Source of the DNA: Stenotrophomonas sp. Marseille-Q4652
GTDB lineage: Bacteria > Pseudomonadota > Gammaproteobacteria > Xanthomonadales > Xanthomonadaceae
Direction of reading: 5' to 3'
DNA: 64,000 bases
Assembly (NCBI RefSeq): GCF_916618915.1
Contig: NZ_CAKAKE010000001.1
Coordinates: 2,215,001-2,279,000 of the forward strand
Below are positions 35,484 through 47,629 of the stretch, piece after piece. Under the pieces are notes generated by a model that did not search any database, was not told the origin of the DNA, and saw nothing but the letters and a program-made list of their open reading frames with translations. How positions within the stretch are numbered: position 1 is the stretch's first letter; the number at the start of each line of letters is the position of its first letter. The position numbers and the translations under genes are program-made.

Positions 35484-36277
35484 ACGACTACCGCTCGCGC
35501 GACTGGACCGGCCTCAGGCTCGAGGTCGATGGCCACACCGCCGTGGTCACCCTCGACAACCCGCCGGCCCACACCTGGACCGTGCACAGCCTGGCCGCGC
35601 TGCGCGACCTGGTGCGTGCGCTGGACGCCGACCGCAACATCTACGCGCTGGTGATCACCGGGGATGGCGAGAAGTTCTTCTCCGCCGGGGCCGACCTCAA
35701 CCAGTTCGCGTCCGGCGACAAGGCCGCCGCCCGTGAGGCCGCGCGCCGCTTCGGCGAGGCGTTCGAGGCGCTGAGCGTATTCCGCGGCGTGTCCATCGCC
35801 GCGATCAACGGCTATGCGATGGGCGGCGGCCTGGAATGCGCGCTGGCCTGTGACCTGCGCATCATCGAGGAACACGCCCAGGTCGCCCTGCCCGAGGCCA
35901 CCGTCGGCCTGCTGCCGTGCGCCGGCGGCACCCAGAACCTGCCGCGACTGGTCGGTGAGGGCTGGGCCAAGCGCATGATCCTGCTCGGCGAGCGCATTGA
36001 TGCCGACACCGCGCTGCGCATCGGCCTGGCCGAGGAAAAGACCGGCAAGGGACAGGCCCGTGCGCTGGCGATGGAATGGGCGGCCAGGGCGGCCAGGCAG
36101 AGCCCGACGAGCGTGGCCGCGTGCAAGACCCTGGTGCAGGCCACCCGCACGGGCAGCCACGCCTCGGCGCTGGTGGCCGAGCGCGAGGCCTTCGTCGACC
36201 TGTTCGACAGCGCCGACCAGGTCGAGGGCGTGGCCGCCTTCCTGGAAAAGCGCGCACCTCAATGGAAGAACGCATGA
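35480..36277 (+). CDS. Enoyl-CoA hydratase (methacrylyl-CoA hydration)
   Basis: A 265-residue crotonase-fold enzyme. The oxyanion-hole segments FSAGADLNQF and GYAMGGGLECALACDL are present, and the catalytic Glu pair sits in the first helix region and ALPEATVGLLPCAGGT. It probably adds water to methacrylyl-CoA to form 3-hydroxyisobutyryl-CoA. The start overlaps the dehydrogenase stop by four bases and its own stop overlaps the next start, which marks strong translational coupling. Confidence 0.92.
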   Translation: MNDYRSRDWTGLRLEVDGHTAVVTLDNPPAHTWTVHSLAALRDLVRALDADRNIYALVITGDGEKFFSAGADLNQFASGDKAAAREAARRFGEAFEALSVFRGVSIAAINGYAMGGGLECALACDLRIIEEHAQVALPEATVGLLPCAGGTQNLPRLVGEGWAKRMILLGERIDADTALRIGLAEEKTGKGQARALAMEWAARAARQSPTSVAACKTLVQATRTGSHASALVAEREAFVDLFDSADQVEGVAAFLEKRAPQWKNA

Positions 36278-37449
36278 GCGCCGGACTGACTGCCGACGAG
36301 GCACCGGTGCTGTTCGAGGAGCGCAGCGCCGGCAACGGCATGCGCGTCGGCATCGCTACGCTCAACGCGGCGCGCACGCTCAACGGTTTCTCGCTGCCGA
36401 TGGCGCACCTGCTGCACGAGCGCCTGCTGGCCTGGGCAGCGGATGCCGGCATTGCCCTGGTGGTGCTGCAGGGCGCCGGTGAAAAGGCTTTCTGCGCCGG
36501 TGGCGACCTGCACAGCCTGTACCAGAGCATGCGCCGCTTCTGCGAGGACGGGCGCAGCGACATCCGTGACAACACCTATGCCGCCGAGTTCTTCGACGTC
36601 GAATACCGCGTGGACTACCTGATCCACAGCTTCCCCAAGCCGGTGCTGTGCTGGGCCCACGGCATCGTCATGGGCGGCGGCATCGGCCTGATGTCCGGGG
36701 CCAGCCACCGCGTGGTCAGCGAGCGCTCCAAGCTGGCGTTCCCGGAAATCACCGTCGGCCTGTTCCCGGACGTGGGCGGCAGCTGGCTGCTGCAGCGCGT
36801 GCCCGGCCGTGCCGGCCTGTTCCTGGCGCTGACCGGTGCACTGCTCAATCCAGGCGATGCGATCTACGCCGGGCTGGCCGACCTGCACGTGGCCGAAGCG
36901 CGCCGCGGCGAGGTGTTCGATGCGCTGCTCGACGTGGCCTGGAGCAGAGAACCCGACGACAACCACACGCGCCTCACCGCCCTGCTGCAGTCCTTCGCCA
37001 GCGATGCGCCGACCGGCCCGCTGCTGGCCAACGCCGCGCTGATCGATGAGCTGTGCGATGGCGATGCACTGGAGCCCATCGTCGAGCGCATCGGCGCCCT
37101 GCAGACCGACGATGCGTGGCTGCAGGCCGCGCAGAAGACCCTGGCCGCCGGGGCACCCGGTTCGGCCCGGCTCGGCTTCGAACTGCAGCGCCGTTGCGCC
37201 GGCATGGACCTGGCCGCGGTGTTCCGCACCGAGTACACCGTCGCCCTGCACTGCGCCGCGCACGGCGATTTCGCCGAGGGCATCCGCGCCCTGCTGATCG
37301 ACAAGGACCGCAACCCGGCCTGGCAGCCGGCGACGCTGGCCCAGGCCAGCAGCGACTGGGCCGAAGCGTTCTTCATTTCCCCCTGGCCGGCCGACCAGCA
37401 TCCGCTGGCCGACCTGGGCCTTCCCGCACTTGAAAGGAGCCTGGCATGA
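36274..37449 (+). CDS. 3-hydroxyisobutyryl-CoA hydrolase
   Basis: A crotonase-family thioesterase of 391 residues releasing 3-hydroxyisobutyrate. It has FCAGGDLHSLYQ, GIVMGGGIGLM and FPEITVGLFPDVGGSW, with the longer C-terminal part that separates HIBYL-CoA hydrolases from hydratases. ATG 36274 overlaps the previous stop (ATGA) and is preceded by GGAAGAA; ATG 36262 is possible. It feeds mmsB directly downstream. Confidence 0.93.
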   Translation: MSAGLTADEAPVLFEERSAGNGMRVGIATLNAARTLNGFSLPMAHLLHERLLAWAADAGIALVVLQGAGEKAFCAGGDLHSLYQSMRRFCEDGRSDIRDNTYAAEFFDVEYRVDYLIHSFPKPVLCWAHGIVMGGGIGLMSGASHRVVSERSKLAFPEITVGLFPDVGGSWLLQRVPGRAGLFLALTGALLNPGDAIYAGLADLHVAEARRGEVFDALLDVAWSREPDDNHTRLTALLQSFASDAPTGPLLANAALIDELCDGDALEPIVERIGALQTDDAWLQAAQKTLAAGAPGSARLGFELQRRCAGMDLAAVFRTEYTVALHCAAHGDFAEGIRALLIDKDRNPAWQPATLAQASSDWAEAFFISPWPADQHPLADLGLPALERSLA

Positions 37450-38333
37450 GCCGTGTAGCATTCATTGGGTTGGGCAACATGGGCGGTCCGATGGCCGCCA
37501 ACCTGGCCAAGGCCGGCCACGCCGTGCGCGTGTTCGACCTGGTGCCGGCCGCGATCCAGGCCGCCGCCGATGCCGGCGCCACCCCGGCCGGTTCGGCGCG
37601 TGACACGCTGGCCGACGCCGAGGTGGTGATCTCGATGCTGCCGGCCAGCCGCCACGTCGAAGGCCTGTACCTGGGCGAAGGTGGCATCCTCGACGCCATC
37701 CCCGCCGGTGCGCTGGTCATCGACTGCAGCACGATCGCCCCGGCCAGCGCGCGCAAGGTCGCCGAAGCGGCGGCCAAGCGCGGCCTGCAGATGATCGACG
37801 CGCCGGTCTCCGGTGGCACCGCCGGTGCCCAGGCCGGCACCCTGACCTTCATCGTCGGCGGCGACGAGCAGGCACTGGAACGCGCGCGCCCGGTGCTGCA
37901 GGACATGGGCCGGAACATCTTCCACGTCGGCGGCAACGGTGCCGGCCAGGTCGCCAAGCTGTGCAACAACATGGCGCTGGGCGTGATCATGGCCGCCACC
38001 GGCGAGGCCATCGCGCTCGGCGTGGCCCACGGGCTGGACCCGAAGGTGCTGTCGCAGATGATGGCCGTCAGCACCGGCCGCAGCTGGGCCACCGAGGTCT
38101 GCAATCCGTGGCCAGGCGTGCTGGAAAATGCGCCGGCCTCGCGCGGCTACACCGGCGGCTTCGGCAACGACCTGATGCTCAAGGACCTGGGCCTGGCCGC
38201 CGAAGCGGCGATGGGCGTGGGCGCCTCGATCCCGCTGGGCGAGCTGGCCCGCAACCTGTACGCGATGAACAGCCAGGCCGGCAACGGCGCGCTGGACTTC
38301 TCCAGCGTGGTCAAGCTGGTGCAGCGCGGCTGA
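37446..38333 (+). CDS. mmsB: 3-hydroxyisobutyrate dehydrogenase
   Basis: NAD-dependent oxidation of 3-hydroxyisobutyrate to methylmalonate semialdehyde, the substrate of mmsA at the head of the operon. The 295-residue protein opens with FIGLGNMGGPMAANLAKAG (Rossmann loop) and has PVSGGTAGAQAGTLTFIVG and the catalytic Lys in GNGAGQVAKLCNN. The ribosome site GAAAGGAG is the best in the operon. It ends just before a hairpin shared with aceK. Confidence 0.95.
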   Translation: MSRVAFIGLGNMGGPMAANLAKAGHAVRVFDLVPAAIQAAADAGATPAGSARDTLADAEVVISMLPASRHVEGLYLGEGGILDAIPAGALVIDCSTIAPASARKVAEAAAKRGLQMIDAPVSGGTAGAQAGTLTFIVGGDEQALERARPVLQDMGRNIFHVGGNGAGQVAKLCNNMALGVIMAATGEAIALGVAHGLDPKVLSQMMAVSTGRSWATEVCNPWPGVLENAPASRGYTGGFGNDLMLKDLGLAAEAAMGVGASIPLGELARNLYAMNSQAGNGALDFSSVVKLVQRG

Positions 38334-38342
38334 TGCAGCACG

Positions 38343-38369
38343 AGGTGGCGCGGACAGACCGCGCCACCT
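38343..38369. terminator. Bidirectional hairpin between mmsB and aceK
   Basis: Eleven-base perfect stem (38343-38353 with 38359-38369), loop ACAGA, between two convergent stop codons. No T run follows on the plus strand. Confidence 0.65.
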
Positions 38370-38372
38370 TGC

Positions 38373-40085
38373 TCAGGCCAGCCGCGTCTCCGTCCCGTAG
38401 GGCGGCGAATCCGGATAGTCGCCACGGCGGAATCGCTCCTGCAGGTCCCGCCACCACGCCGGATCGAACAGATGGCCATGGGCTTCGGTCACCGCCGCCA
38501 GCTGCGCGGCTGGCAGCCCCATGAACAGCGGGAAGCGCTCGGGGAACACGTCATTGGGCGCGACATGGAACCACGGCTCCGAGGCCATCGCCTCTTCCTC
38601 GCTGCGCGGTTTGGGCCACTGACGGAAATTGCAGTCGGTGACCAGGCACAGCTCGTCGTAGTCGTAGAACACCGCGCGGCCATGGCGTGACACGCCGAAG
38701 TTCTTCAGCAGCATGTCGCCGGGGAAGATGTTGTTGCGGGCCATGTCGCTGATCGCCTGCGCGTAGTCCAGCGCGGCGGCACGCGCGGCCTGCGGTTCCT
38801 GCTCGCGCAGGTACAGGTTGAGCGGGCGGAAGCGGCGTTGGGTGTAGCACAGGGTGATCACCACGTCGTCGCCATCGAGCATCACGCTGCGGCTGCAGCT
38901 TTCCAGCAGGTCCTTGAGCAGTGCCGGCGCGAAGCGTGAGGCGGGGAAACGCAGGTGCCGGTACGGCTGCGCGTCGAGCAGGCGGCCGATGCGGTCCAGG
39001 TTGAACACCAGCGCGTACTTGTCCTCCACGTCCTGCCGGCTCATGGTCTTGGGCCAGCCGAAACGGTCGCGGATCAGCTTGAACACCAGCGGGTAGCTGG
39101 GCAGGGTGAACACCACCATGACCATGCCCGGCGTGCCTTCGGCATGCACCAGCAGCTCGTTCTCGTGCTGCTGGAAGTGGCGGAAGAAGGTGCGGAAGCG
39201 CTCGGTCTTGCCCTGCTTGGCGCGGCCAAGCACGGTGTAGATCTCGTCGATCGGCTTGCGCGGCAGCAGGCTGCGCAGGAACACCACCGCATCGCCGACC
39301 GTGGCCAGGTCGGCCTGGAAGTAGCTGCGCGAGACGCCGAACAGGTGGGCGACGTCGCGGCGCCGGCTCAGCACCGCATCGACCTTGAGCTGGCCGCCAT
39401 CGTTGACCAGCGCGATCACGCACGGCGAGAAGCGGTGTTCGCCGAACACGCGGCCGACCAGGTAGGCGCGGCGCTCGCGGTAGAACACCGTGTCCAGCAG
39501 CTCGATGCCGCGCACCGGATGCTCGCCCCAGTGGGCCAGGTCGTCCTGCAGGCGCACGGCAATCGCCGCCGCGCAGCGCAGCTGGTGCGCGTACGGCACG
39601 TCGAAGCGGTAGTCGCCGAGCACCCGCATGAAGGCCTCGGCCGGGCGCGTTTCGGACACCGCGTAGCTGTGCCGCGCCACCGGATGGGTGATCGCGTCCG
39701 AGGGCTCCACGTCCATCGCCACGAACTCGATGTCCGGGTCCACCCCGCGCGCGGCGAACAGACGCCGGGCCAGCGTGTTGTAGAAGGTCTTGTACAGCTC
39801 GCCGTCGATCTGGCCTTCGATCTGCGCGGCGAACAGCCGGCGCACGTCGCGCCACAGCGCACGGTCATGCAGCTGCACGCCGGCCTCGGCCGACAGCCGC
39901 GCCATGCACTCGGCGATGCATTCGTCGTACAGCTCGATGCGCTCGACCGCGTCGGCGCGGGCGCCAGCCCAGTCGCGCTGCTCGAAGCGCACGCGGGCGC
40001 GGCGGGTGATCTGCGCAAAACGCGCGTGGTAATCCTCGAAACCCTGGCGGATCACGGTCGCCAGCCGTTCGGCCGGGGCGCTCAT
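38373..40085 (-). CDS. aceK: Isocitrate dehydrogenase kinase/phosphatase
   Basis: Bifunctional enzyme that phosphorylates and dephosphorylates isocitrate dehydrogenase, switching carbon between the TCA cycle and the glyoxylate shunt. The 570 residues align with the family throughout: an N-terminal regulatory half and a C-terminal kinase half with [19 protein letters not shown] (ATP Lys) and [16 protein letters not shown] (catalytic Asp region). The start is ATG 40085. Its presumed target gene, icd, lies directly upstream, but the icd here is the monomeric type, so whether AceK acts on it is unclear. Confidence 0.95.
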   Translation of the reverse strand: MSAPAERLATVIRQGFEDYHARFAQITRRARVRFEQRDWAGARADAVERIELYDECIAECMARLSAEAGVQLHDRALWRDVRRLFAAQIEGQIDGELYKTFYNTLARRLFAARGVDPDIEFVAMDVEPSDAITHPVARHSYAVSETRPAEAFMRVLGDYRFDVPYAHQLRCAAAIAVRLQDDLAHWGEHPVRGIELLDTVFYRERRAYLVGRVFGEHRFSPCVIALVNDGGQLKVDAVLSRRRDVAHLFGVSRSYFQADLATVGDAVVFLRSLLPRKPIDEIYTVLGRAKQGKTERFRTFFRHFQQHENELLVHAEGTPGMVMVVFTLPSYPLVFKLIRDRFGWPKTMSRQDVEDKYALVFNLDRIGRLLDAQPYRHLRFPASRFAPALLKDLLESCSRSVMLDGDDVVITLCYTQRRFRPLNLYLREQEPQAARAAALDYAQAISDMARNNIFPGDMLLKNFGVSRHGRAVFYDYDELCLVTDCNFRQWPKPRSEEEAMASEPWFHVAPNDVFPERFPLFMGLPAAQLAAVTEAHGHLFDPAWWRDLQERFRRGDYPDSPPYGTETRLA

Positions 40086-40217
40086 GGCGACCGCACGCAG
40101 GCAGCGGGGGCAGGCAGGTAGCTCAAGTCGGGCTCGATCGCTTGGGGGAGCCCAGACGATACGACACGCCCCGCGCTGCCCGCACCTCTGCTGGCCATCG
40201 CCCGGACCCGCCAACGA

Positions 40218-40244
40218 AAAAGCCCGCGCTGGGCGCGGGCTTTT
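40218..40244 (-). terminator. Rho-independent terminator of icd
   Basis: Twelve-base stem (40218-40229 with 40233-40244) 22 bp beyond the icd stop. Read on the minus strand it ends in a run of Ts. Confidence 0.88.
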
Positions 40245-40265
40245 CCTTGCAGCGTTGCGGGACGA

Positions 40266-43324
<3,059 letters not shown>

Positions 43325-43374
43325 GGAGTCTCCTCGCGATTCGTAATGGGATGGGATCGGGATGCGATGACGGC

Positions 43375-43662
43375 TTACTGCGGAATGCGCAGGGTCTGGC
43401 CCGGAAGGATCCTGTCCGGGTCATCGAGCACGTCACGGTTGGCTTCGAAGATGCGCTTCCAGGCGTTGCCATCGCCCAGATGCTGTTGGGCGATCTTTGA
43501 CAGCGTGTCGCCCTTCTGCACGGTGTACTGCTGCCCGGCAATCTCCGCCGAGCTGTCGACCTTGCTGGTGACGCCCGAGAAGTCGGCCTTCGGCGCGACT
43601 TCCGCACTGCTGTCGACCCTGGAGGTCACACCGGAAAAATCAGCTTTCTTGTCGGTACCCAT
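43375..43662 (-). CDS. LysM-domain protein (YgaU/Kbp-like C terminus)
   Basis: A 95-residue protein with a C-terminal LysM domain (YTVQKGDTLSKIAQQHLGD to PGQTLRIPQ, residues 44-95) that binds peptidoglycan or, as in Kbp, acts in potassium sensing. The N-terminal part is two nearly identical 16-residue repeats, ADFSGVTSRVDSSAEV and ADFSGVTSKVDSSAEI. No signal peptide is seen from ATG 43662, which fits a cytoplasmic Kbp-like protein; a longer frame upstream adds no convincing signal. The lipoprotein gene follows. Confidence 0.82.
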   Translation of the reverse strand: MGTDKKADFSGVTSRVDSSAEVAPKADFSGVTSKVDSSAEIAGQQYTVQKGDTLSKIAQQHLGDGNAWKRIFEANRDVLDDPDRILPGQTLRIPQ

Positions 43663-43761
43663 CGTGGCTTTCCGCTCCTGCTGAGTGGTGGCCACGGTTG
43701 CACAGCACCTGTTAACGAGCCATCGCGCCAACGTGAAAGCTGGCGCAACGTTTCAGGCGGC

Positions 43762-44580
43762 TTACTGGCGCTCGTCGCGCATGGCCGGGAACACGCCGGC
43801 GACATCGGGTGTTGCCCGCCATGGATTGATGTCCAGCCCACCGCGGCGGGTGTAGCGCGCCTCCACCTGCAGCGAACGCGGGCGGCAGTGCTGCATCAGC
43901 TCGCTGAAGATGCGCTCCACACACTGCTCGTGGAACTCGGCGTGGTCGCGGTAGCTGATCAGGTAACGCAGCAGGCCTTCGCGGTCGATGCGCGGGCCTT
44001 CGTAGCGGATCCACACGCTGGCCCAGTCCGGCTGGCCGGTGACCGGGCAGTTGGACTTGAGCAGCGAGGACACCAGGGTTTCGCTGGTCTGCACCGCATC
44101 ATCGGCCAGCAGGTAGCGCGCCTGCGGCGGGCCATAGCAGTCGATGTCCACGTCCAGCAGGTCGATGTTCTCGCCCTCGCCCACCGGATCCACCGGCGGC
44201 AGGCCGAACTCCACCAGCACGTCGGCACCGGCGCGCGCCGACAGGTCCAGCGCGATCCGCTCGCGCACCGCTTCGGGGCTGTTGAAACGCTCGGCGTTGA
44301 GCGAGTTGAGGTAGAGCTTGAGCGACTTGGACTCGATCAGGTTCGGCGAGTCGCACGGCACGCGGAAGGTGGCCGTGGCGACGTAGGGCTTGCCGCGCGC
44401 ATCGAGCCAGCTCAGTTCGTAGGCATGCCAGCGGTCATGGCCGATGAAGGGCAGATGCGTCTCATCGATGCCGATCTCGGCACGGGCGGCAGTGCGGGGA
44501 ATCGGGAAGAGCAGGCCCGGGTCGTAGTGCGAGGGATAGGTGACCTCGCGGCCGAGGCTGGAATCTTGTGGGGTAGTCAT
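43762..44580 (-). CDS. queF: NADPH-dependent 7-cyano-7-deazaguanine reductase
   Basis: Reduces preQ0 to preQ1 in queuosine synthesis, the only known nitrile-to-amine enzyme class. It is the 272-residue two-domain (YqcD-like) form. The motif [11 protein letters not shown] near residue 98 and the nucleophilic Cys in [13 protein letters not shown] near residue 190 are present, as is ECHE-region sequence near FHEQCVERI. The start is ATG 44580. No other que genes are in the window. Confidence 0.95.
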   Translation of the reverse strand: MTTPQDSSLGREVTYPSHYDPGLLFPIPRTAARAEIGIDETHLPFIGHDRWHAYELSWLDARGKPYVATATFRVPCDSPNLIESKSLKLYLNSLNAERFNSPEAVRERIALDLSARAGADVLVEFGLPPVDPVGEGENIDLLDVDIDCYGPPQARYLLADDAVQTSETLVSSLLKSNCPVTGQPDWASVWIRYEGPRIDREGLLRYLISYRDHAEFHEQCVERIFSELMQHCRPRSLQVEARYTRRGGLDINPWRATPDVAGVFPAMRDERQ

Positions 44581-44791
44581 GCGCGGAATTGTAGGAGCTG
44601 GTGGATGAGCGGTGGCTATCGGACGAACCGGTGCCACGGCCCGTCCACCCGGTACCGGCGCGCTGCGCCCGCCCGGATCCCGGTCGTGCCTTCCACCCGG
44701 GTGCCGCGGTGGCGGCACCCCTGTTCCCCCTGTCGTCGTGTCTGCATAGCGCCGGCTGCGTTAAACCGGCGTCCGCAGGGCTCCGGCTACT

Positions 44792-46102
44792 TCAGTCGGC
44801 CCCGCCGTGGAGGTAATCCAGGCTGACCTGCAGCAGCGCGCGCAGGCCCACGTCCAGTGCGCTCTCGTCGAGCAGGAACTTCGGCGAATGGTTGCTCGGC
44901 GCAGTGGCCGGGTCGATGCCTTCGGCGGTGGCGCCGACGAAGAAGAACATCGACGGCACCTGCTGGGCATACAGCGAGAAGTCCTCGGCGCCCATCTGCA
45001 GCGGCGGCTCGTAGACGTTGTCGGCGCCGACCACCGCCTGCAGGCTGGGCAGCATGCGTTCCGTCAGCGCCGGGTCGTTGACCGTGGCCGGGTTGCCGTC
45101 GGCCTCGTCGATCTCGGTGGTGGCACGGGCGCCGTGCGCGGCGGCCACGTGATCGGCGACGTTGCGCAGGTCGGCGAAAATCTGCGTGCGCATGGCCGGG
45201 TCGAAGGTGCGGATGGTGCCGACCATCTCCACCGAGTCGGGGATGATGTTGTAGCGGATGCCACCCTTGATCGCGCCGAAGGTCACCACTGCCGGCTGTT
45301 TCGACAGGTTGGCGCGGCGGCTGACGATGGTCTGCGCGCTGCCGATCAGGTCGGCGGCGGCAACGATCGGGTCCACTCCGTTCCATGGCGCCGAGCCGTG
45401 GGTCTGGCGACCGGTGACGGTGATGCCGAAGCGGTCGGAGGCGGCCATCAGCGGGCCACCGCGCACCGCGATCTGCCCGGCCTGGACGCTGGAGAACACG
45501 TGCAGGCCGAACATCGCGTCCGGCTTGAAGTCGGCAAACAGGCCTTCCTTGAGCATCAACGGTGCTCCGCCCTCCTCCGGCGGCGGTGCGCCTTCCTCGG
45601 CCGGCTGGAATACCAGCATCACCTCGCCGGGCAGGTCCTCGCGCATGCCCACCAGCGCCTCGGCCACGCCCATCAGCGTGGCGGTGTGGGCGTCATGGCC
45701 GCAGGCGTGCATCACCCTGACGGTCTCGCCGCGGTACTCGGCCGTGGCTTTGGACGCAAACGGCAGGCCGGTCTGCTCGGTCACCGGCAGCGCGTCCATG
45801 TCCGCGCGCAGGGCGATCTTCGGCCCCGGCTTGCCGCCCTTGATCACCGCGACCACGCCATGGTGGGCGAGGCCGGTGCGCGGCTTCAGGCCCAGCGAAC
45901 GCAGGTGCTCGGCGACCCTGGCGGCGGTGCGCTGCTCGCGGTTGGACAGCTCAGGATGCTGGTGGAAGTCGCGTCGCCACTGCACCACCTTGGGATTGAG
46001 GCGTTGCGCGGCAGCGGCCACCTCGGGTCGCTGCTCGGCCGACCAGGCCAGCGGCGGCATCAGGCACAGCAGGGCGGACAGCATCGCGGCATTGCGGACC
46101 AT
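44792..46102 (-). CDS. Secreted M20 family amidohydrolase
   Basis: Metal-dependent amidohydrolase of the M20D type (hippurate or N-acyl amino-acid hydrolase-like), 436 residues. A signal peptide (MLSALLCLMPPLAWSA) points to the periplasm, where many family members are cytoplasmic. Metal motifs are seen: ADMDALPV, HACGHDAHTATLMG with a Cys-Gly-His-Asp core, and PAEEGAPPPEEGG. The dimerisation domain lies in the middle. The start is ATG 46102. The substrate cannot be set from sequence. The gene is alone, divergent from the RND adaptor. Confidence 0.9.
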   Translation of the reverse strand: MVRNAAMLSALLCLMPPLAWSAEQRPEVAAAAQRLNPKVVQWRRDFHQHPELSNREQRTAARVAEHLRSLGLKPRTGLAHHGVVAVIKGGKPGPKIALRADMDALPVTEQTGLPFASKATAEYRGETVRVMHACGHDAHTATLMGVAEALVGMREDLPGEVMLVFQPAEEGAPPPEEGGAPLMLKEGLFADFKPDAMFGLHVFSSVQAGQIAVRGGPLMAASDRFGITVTGRQTHGSAPWNGVDPIVAAADLIGSAQTIVSRRANLSKQPAVVTFGAIKGGIRYNIIPDSVEMVGTIRTFDPAMRTQIFADLRNVADHVAAAHGARATTEIDEADGNPATVNDPALTERMLPSLQAVVGADNVYEPPLQMGAEDFSLYAQQVPSMFFFVGATAEGIDPATAPSNHSPKFLLDESALDVGLRALLQVSLDYLHGGAD

Positions 46103-46300
46103 CGTCAGCTCCAGGGCCTGGGAATGGACCGACTTTAGGCCATCGCCGCCAGCGGCGGGAGGCCGGCTCCGGCGCCTCCTGGGTATGGCCCCGGACGGCC
46201 CCACCCCTCCCATCGGTCATGGAGGAATGCAGCCGGCGGCCGGGTATCCTTTGCAGCTACGCCGTGATGGCGGGCGTCCCAGCATCCAGGAGTGGTTTGA

Positions 46301-47536
46301 ATGTCGCGTTTCGGGAAGATTGCACTGCTCACCGTTGCGGTGATCGTGGTGGTGGCGGTAGGGGCACGGATGCTGGGCGGCAACAAACCGCAGGCGCCGG
46401 GACAGGAACAGGCCGCCGGCGCAGGTCCGGGCAAGGGCAACGGCAAGGGCAAGCCCGATGCCGGGCCGGTGCCGGTGACCGTGGTCGAGGCCAGGCAGCA
46501 GGAAGTGGCCGTGCACCGCACTGCGCTGGGTACGGTGTCGGCGATGAACACCGTCACGGTCAGCCCGCAGGTGGGCGGCCAGCTGCTGAGCCTGCACTTC
46601 AAGGAAGGCCAGCTGGTGCGCAAGGGCGACCTGCTGGCGCAGATCGATCCGCGCACCGCCCAGGCCGCCTATGACCAGGCCGTGGCCGCCAAGCGCCAGA
46701 ACGAGGCGCTGCTGGCCACCGCCCGCGCCAACTTCCAGCGTTCCAGCTCGCCGGAGTACCGCCAGTACGTCTCGCAGACCGACCTGGACACCCAGCGCAA
46801 CCAGGTCGCCCAGTACGAGAGCGCGGTGGCGGCCAACGCCGCCAGCATGCGCGCCGCCCAGGTCGAACTGCAGTACACCCGCGTGACCGCGCCGATCACC
46901 GGCGTGGCCGGCATCCGCAACGTCGATGCCGGCAACATCGTGTCCGCCGGCACCCCCCTGGTCACCCTGACCCAGGTACAGCCGATCCACGTGCTGTTCA
47001 ACCTGCCCGAGCGCGAGCTCGGCGCGGTGCGCCAGGCCCGCAACGCCGGCAAGGTTCCGGTGCAGCTGAGCGCGCGGGGCGGCAACAACGTGCTGGCCAG
47101 CGACGGCGAGCTGGACGTGGTCGACAACCAGATCAGCACCGACAGCGGCACCTTCCGCGCCCGTGCGGTGTTCCCCAATGCTGACGGCACGCTGTGGCCG
47201 GGCCAGTTCGCCAACGTGCGCCTGCAGCTGGGCACCATCGACAGCGCCGTGGTGATCCCGGCCGAGGCGGTGCAGCGCGGCCCGAATGGCGATTTCGTCT
47301 ACGTGGTCGACGGCGACGTGGTGCGCCAGCAGGCCGTGACCGTGGGCATCGAGGTGGATGACCGCAACGTCCAGGTCAGCGAAGGCCTCAAGGGCGGCGA
47401 GAAGGTCGTCACTGAAGGCCAGTTCCGGCTCAAGCCGGGCACCAAGGTGATCGCGCTGGCCCCGGGCCAGGCCCCGCCCCCGCCGCCGGAAGAAAAGGCC
47501 GGCGACAAGGACAAGAAGGGCGGCAAGGCCGGCTGA
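46301..47536 (+). CDS. mdtA: RND efflux periplasmic adaptor (MdtA-like)
   Basis: Membrane-fusion subunit linking RND permeases to an outer-membrane channel. A single N-terminal helix anchors it. The lipoyl halves (TVSPQVGGQLLSLHFKEGQ) flank a helical hairpin, then beta-barrel and membrane-proximal domains. The 411 residues end in an unusual Pro-rich then Lys/Gly/Asp-rich tail (PPPPPEEKAGDKDKKGG). AGGAG precedes ATG 46301. Two different RND permease genes follow, the mdtABC plan. Confidence 0.9.
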   Translation: MSRFGKIALLTVAVIVVVAVGARMLGGNKPQAPGQEQAAGAGPGKGNGKGKPDAGPVPVTVVEARQQEVAVHRTALGTVSAMNTVTVSPQVGGQLLSLHFKEGQLVRKGDLLAQIDPRTAQAAYDQAVAAKRQNEALLATARANFQRSSSPEYRQYVSQTDLDTQRNQVAQYESAVAANAASMRAAQVELQYTRVTAPITGVAGIRNVDAGNIVSAGTPLVTLTQVQPIHVLFNLPERELGAVRQARNAGKVPVQLSARGGNNVLASDGELDVVDNQISTDSGTFRARAVFPNADGTLWPGQFANVRLQLGTIDSAVVIPAEAVQRGPNGDFVYVVDGDVVRQQAVTVGIEVDDRNVQVSEGLKGGEKVVTEGQFRLKPGTKVIALAPGQAPPPPPEEKAGDKDKKGGKAG

Positions 47537-47552
47537 TCCGGCCCCGCTCCCT

Positions 47553-47574
47553 GCGCCGGCCACCGTGCCGGCGC
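47553..47574. repeat. GC-rich hairpin between adaptor and first permease
   Basis: GCGCCGGC (47553-47560) pairs with GCCGGCGC (47567-47574). It lies in the 93-bp gap inside the operon and may stabilise mRNA or tune expression between the adaptor and the pump. There is no T run. Confidence 0.5.
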
Positions 47575-47629
47575 CGTACTGCATCCCTCTTCGGGCCCGC
47601 GCGCCCGGCCCCACCCGCAGGAGTCACCC

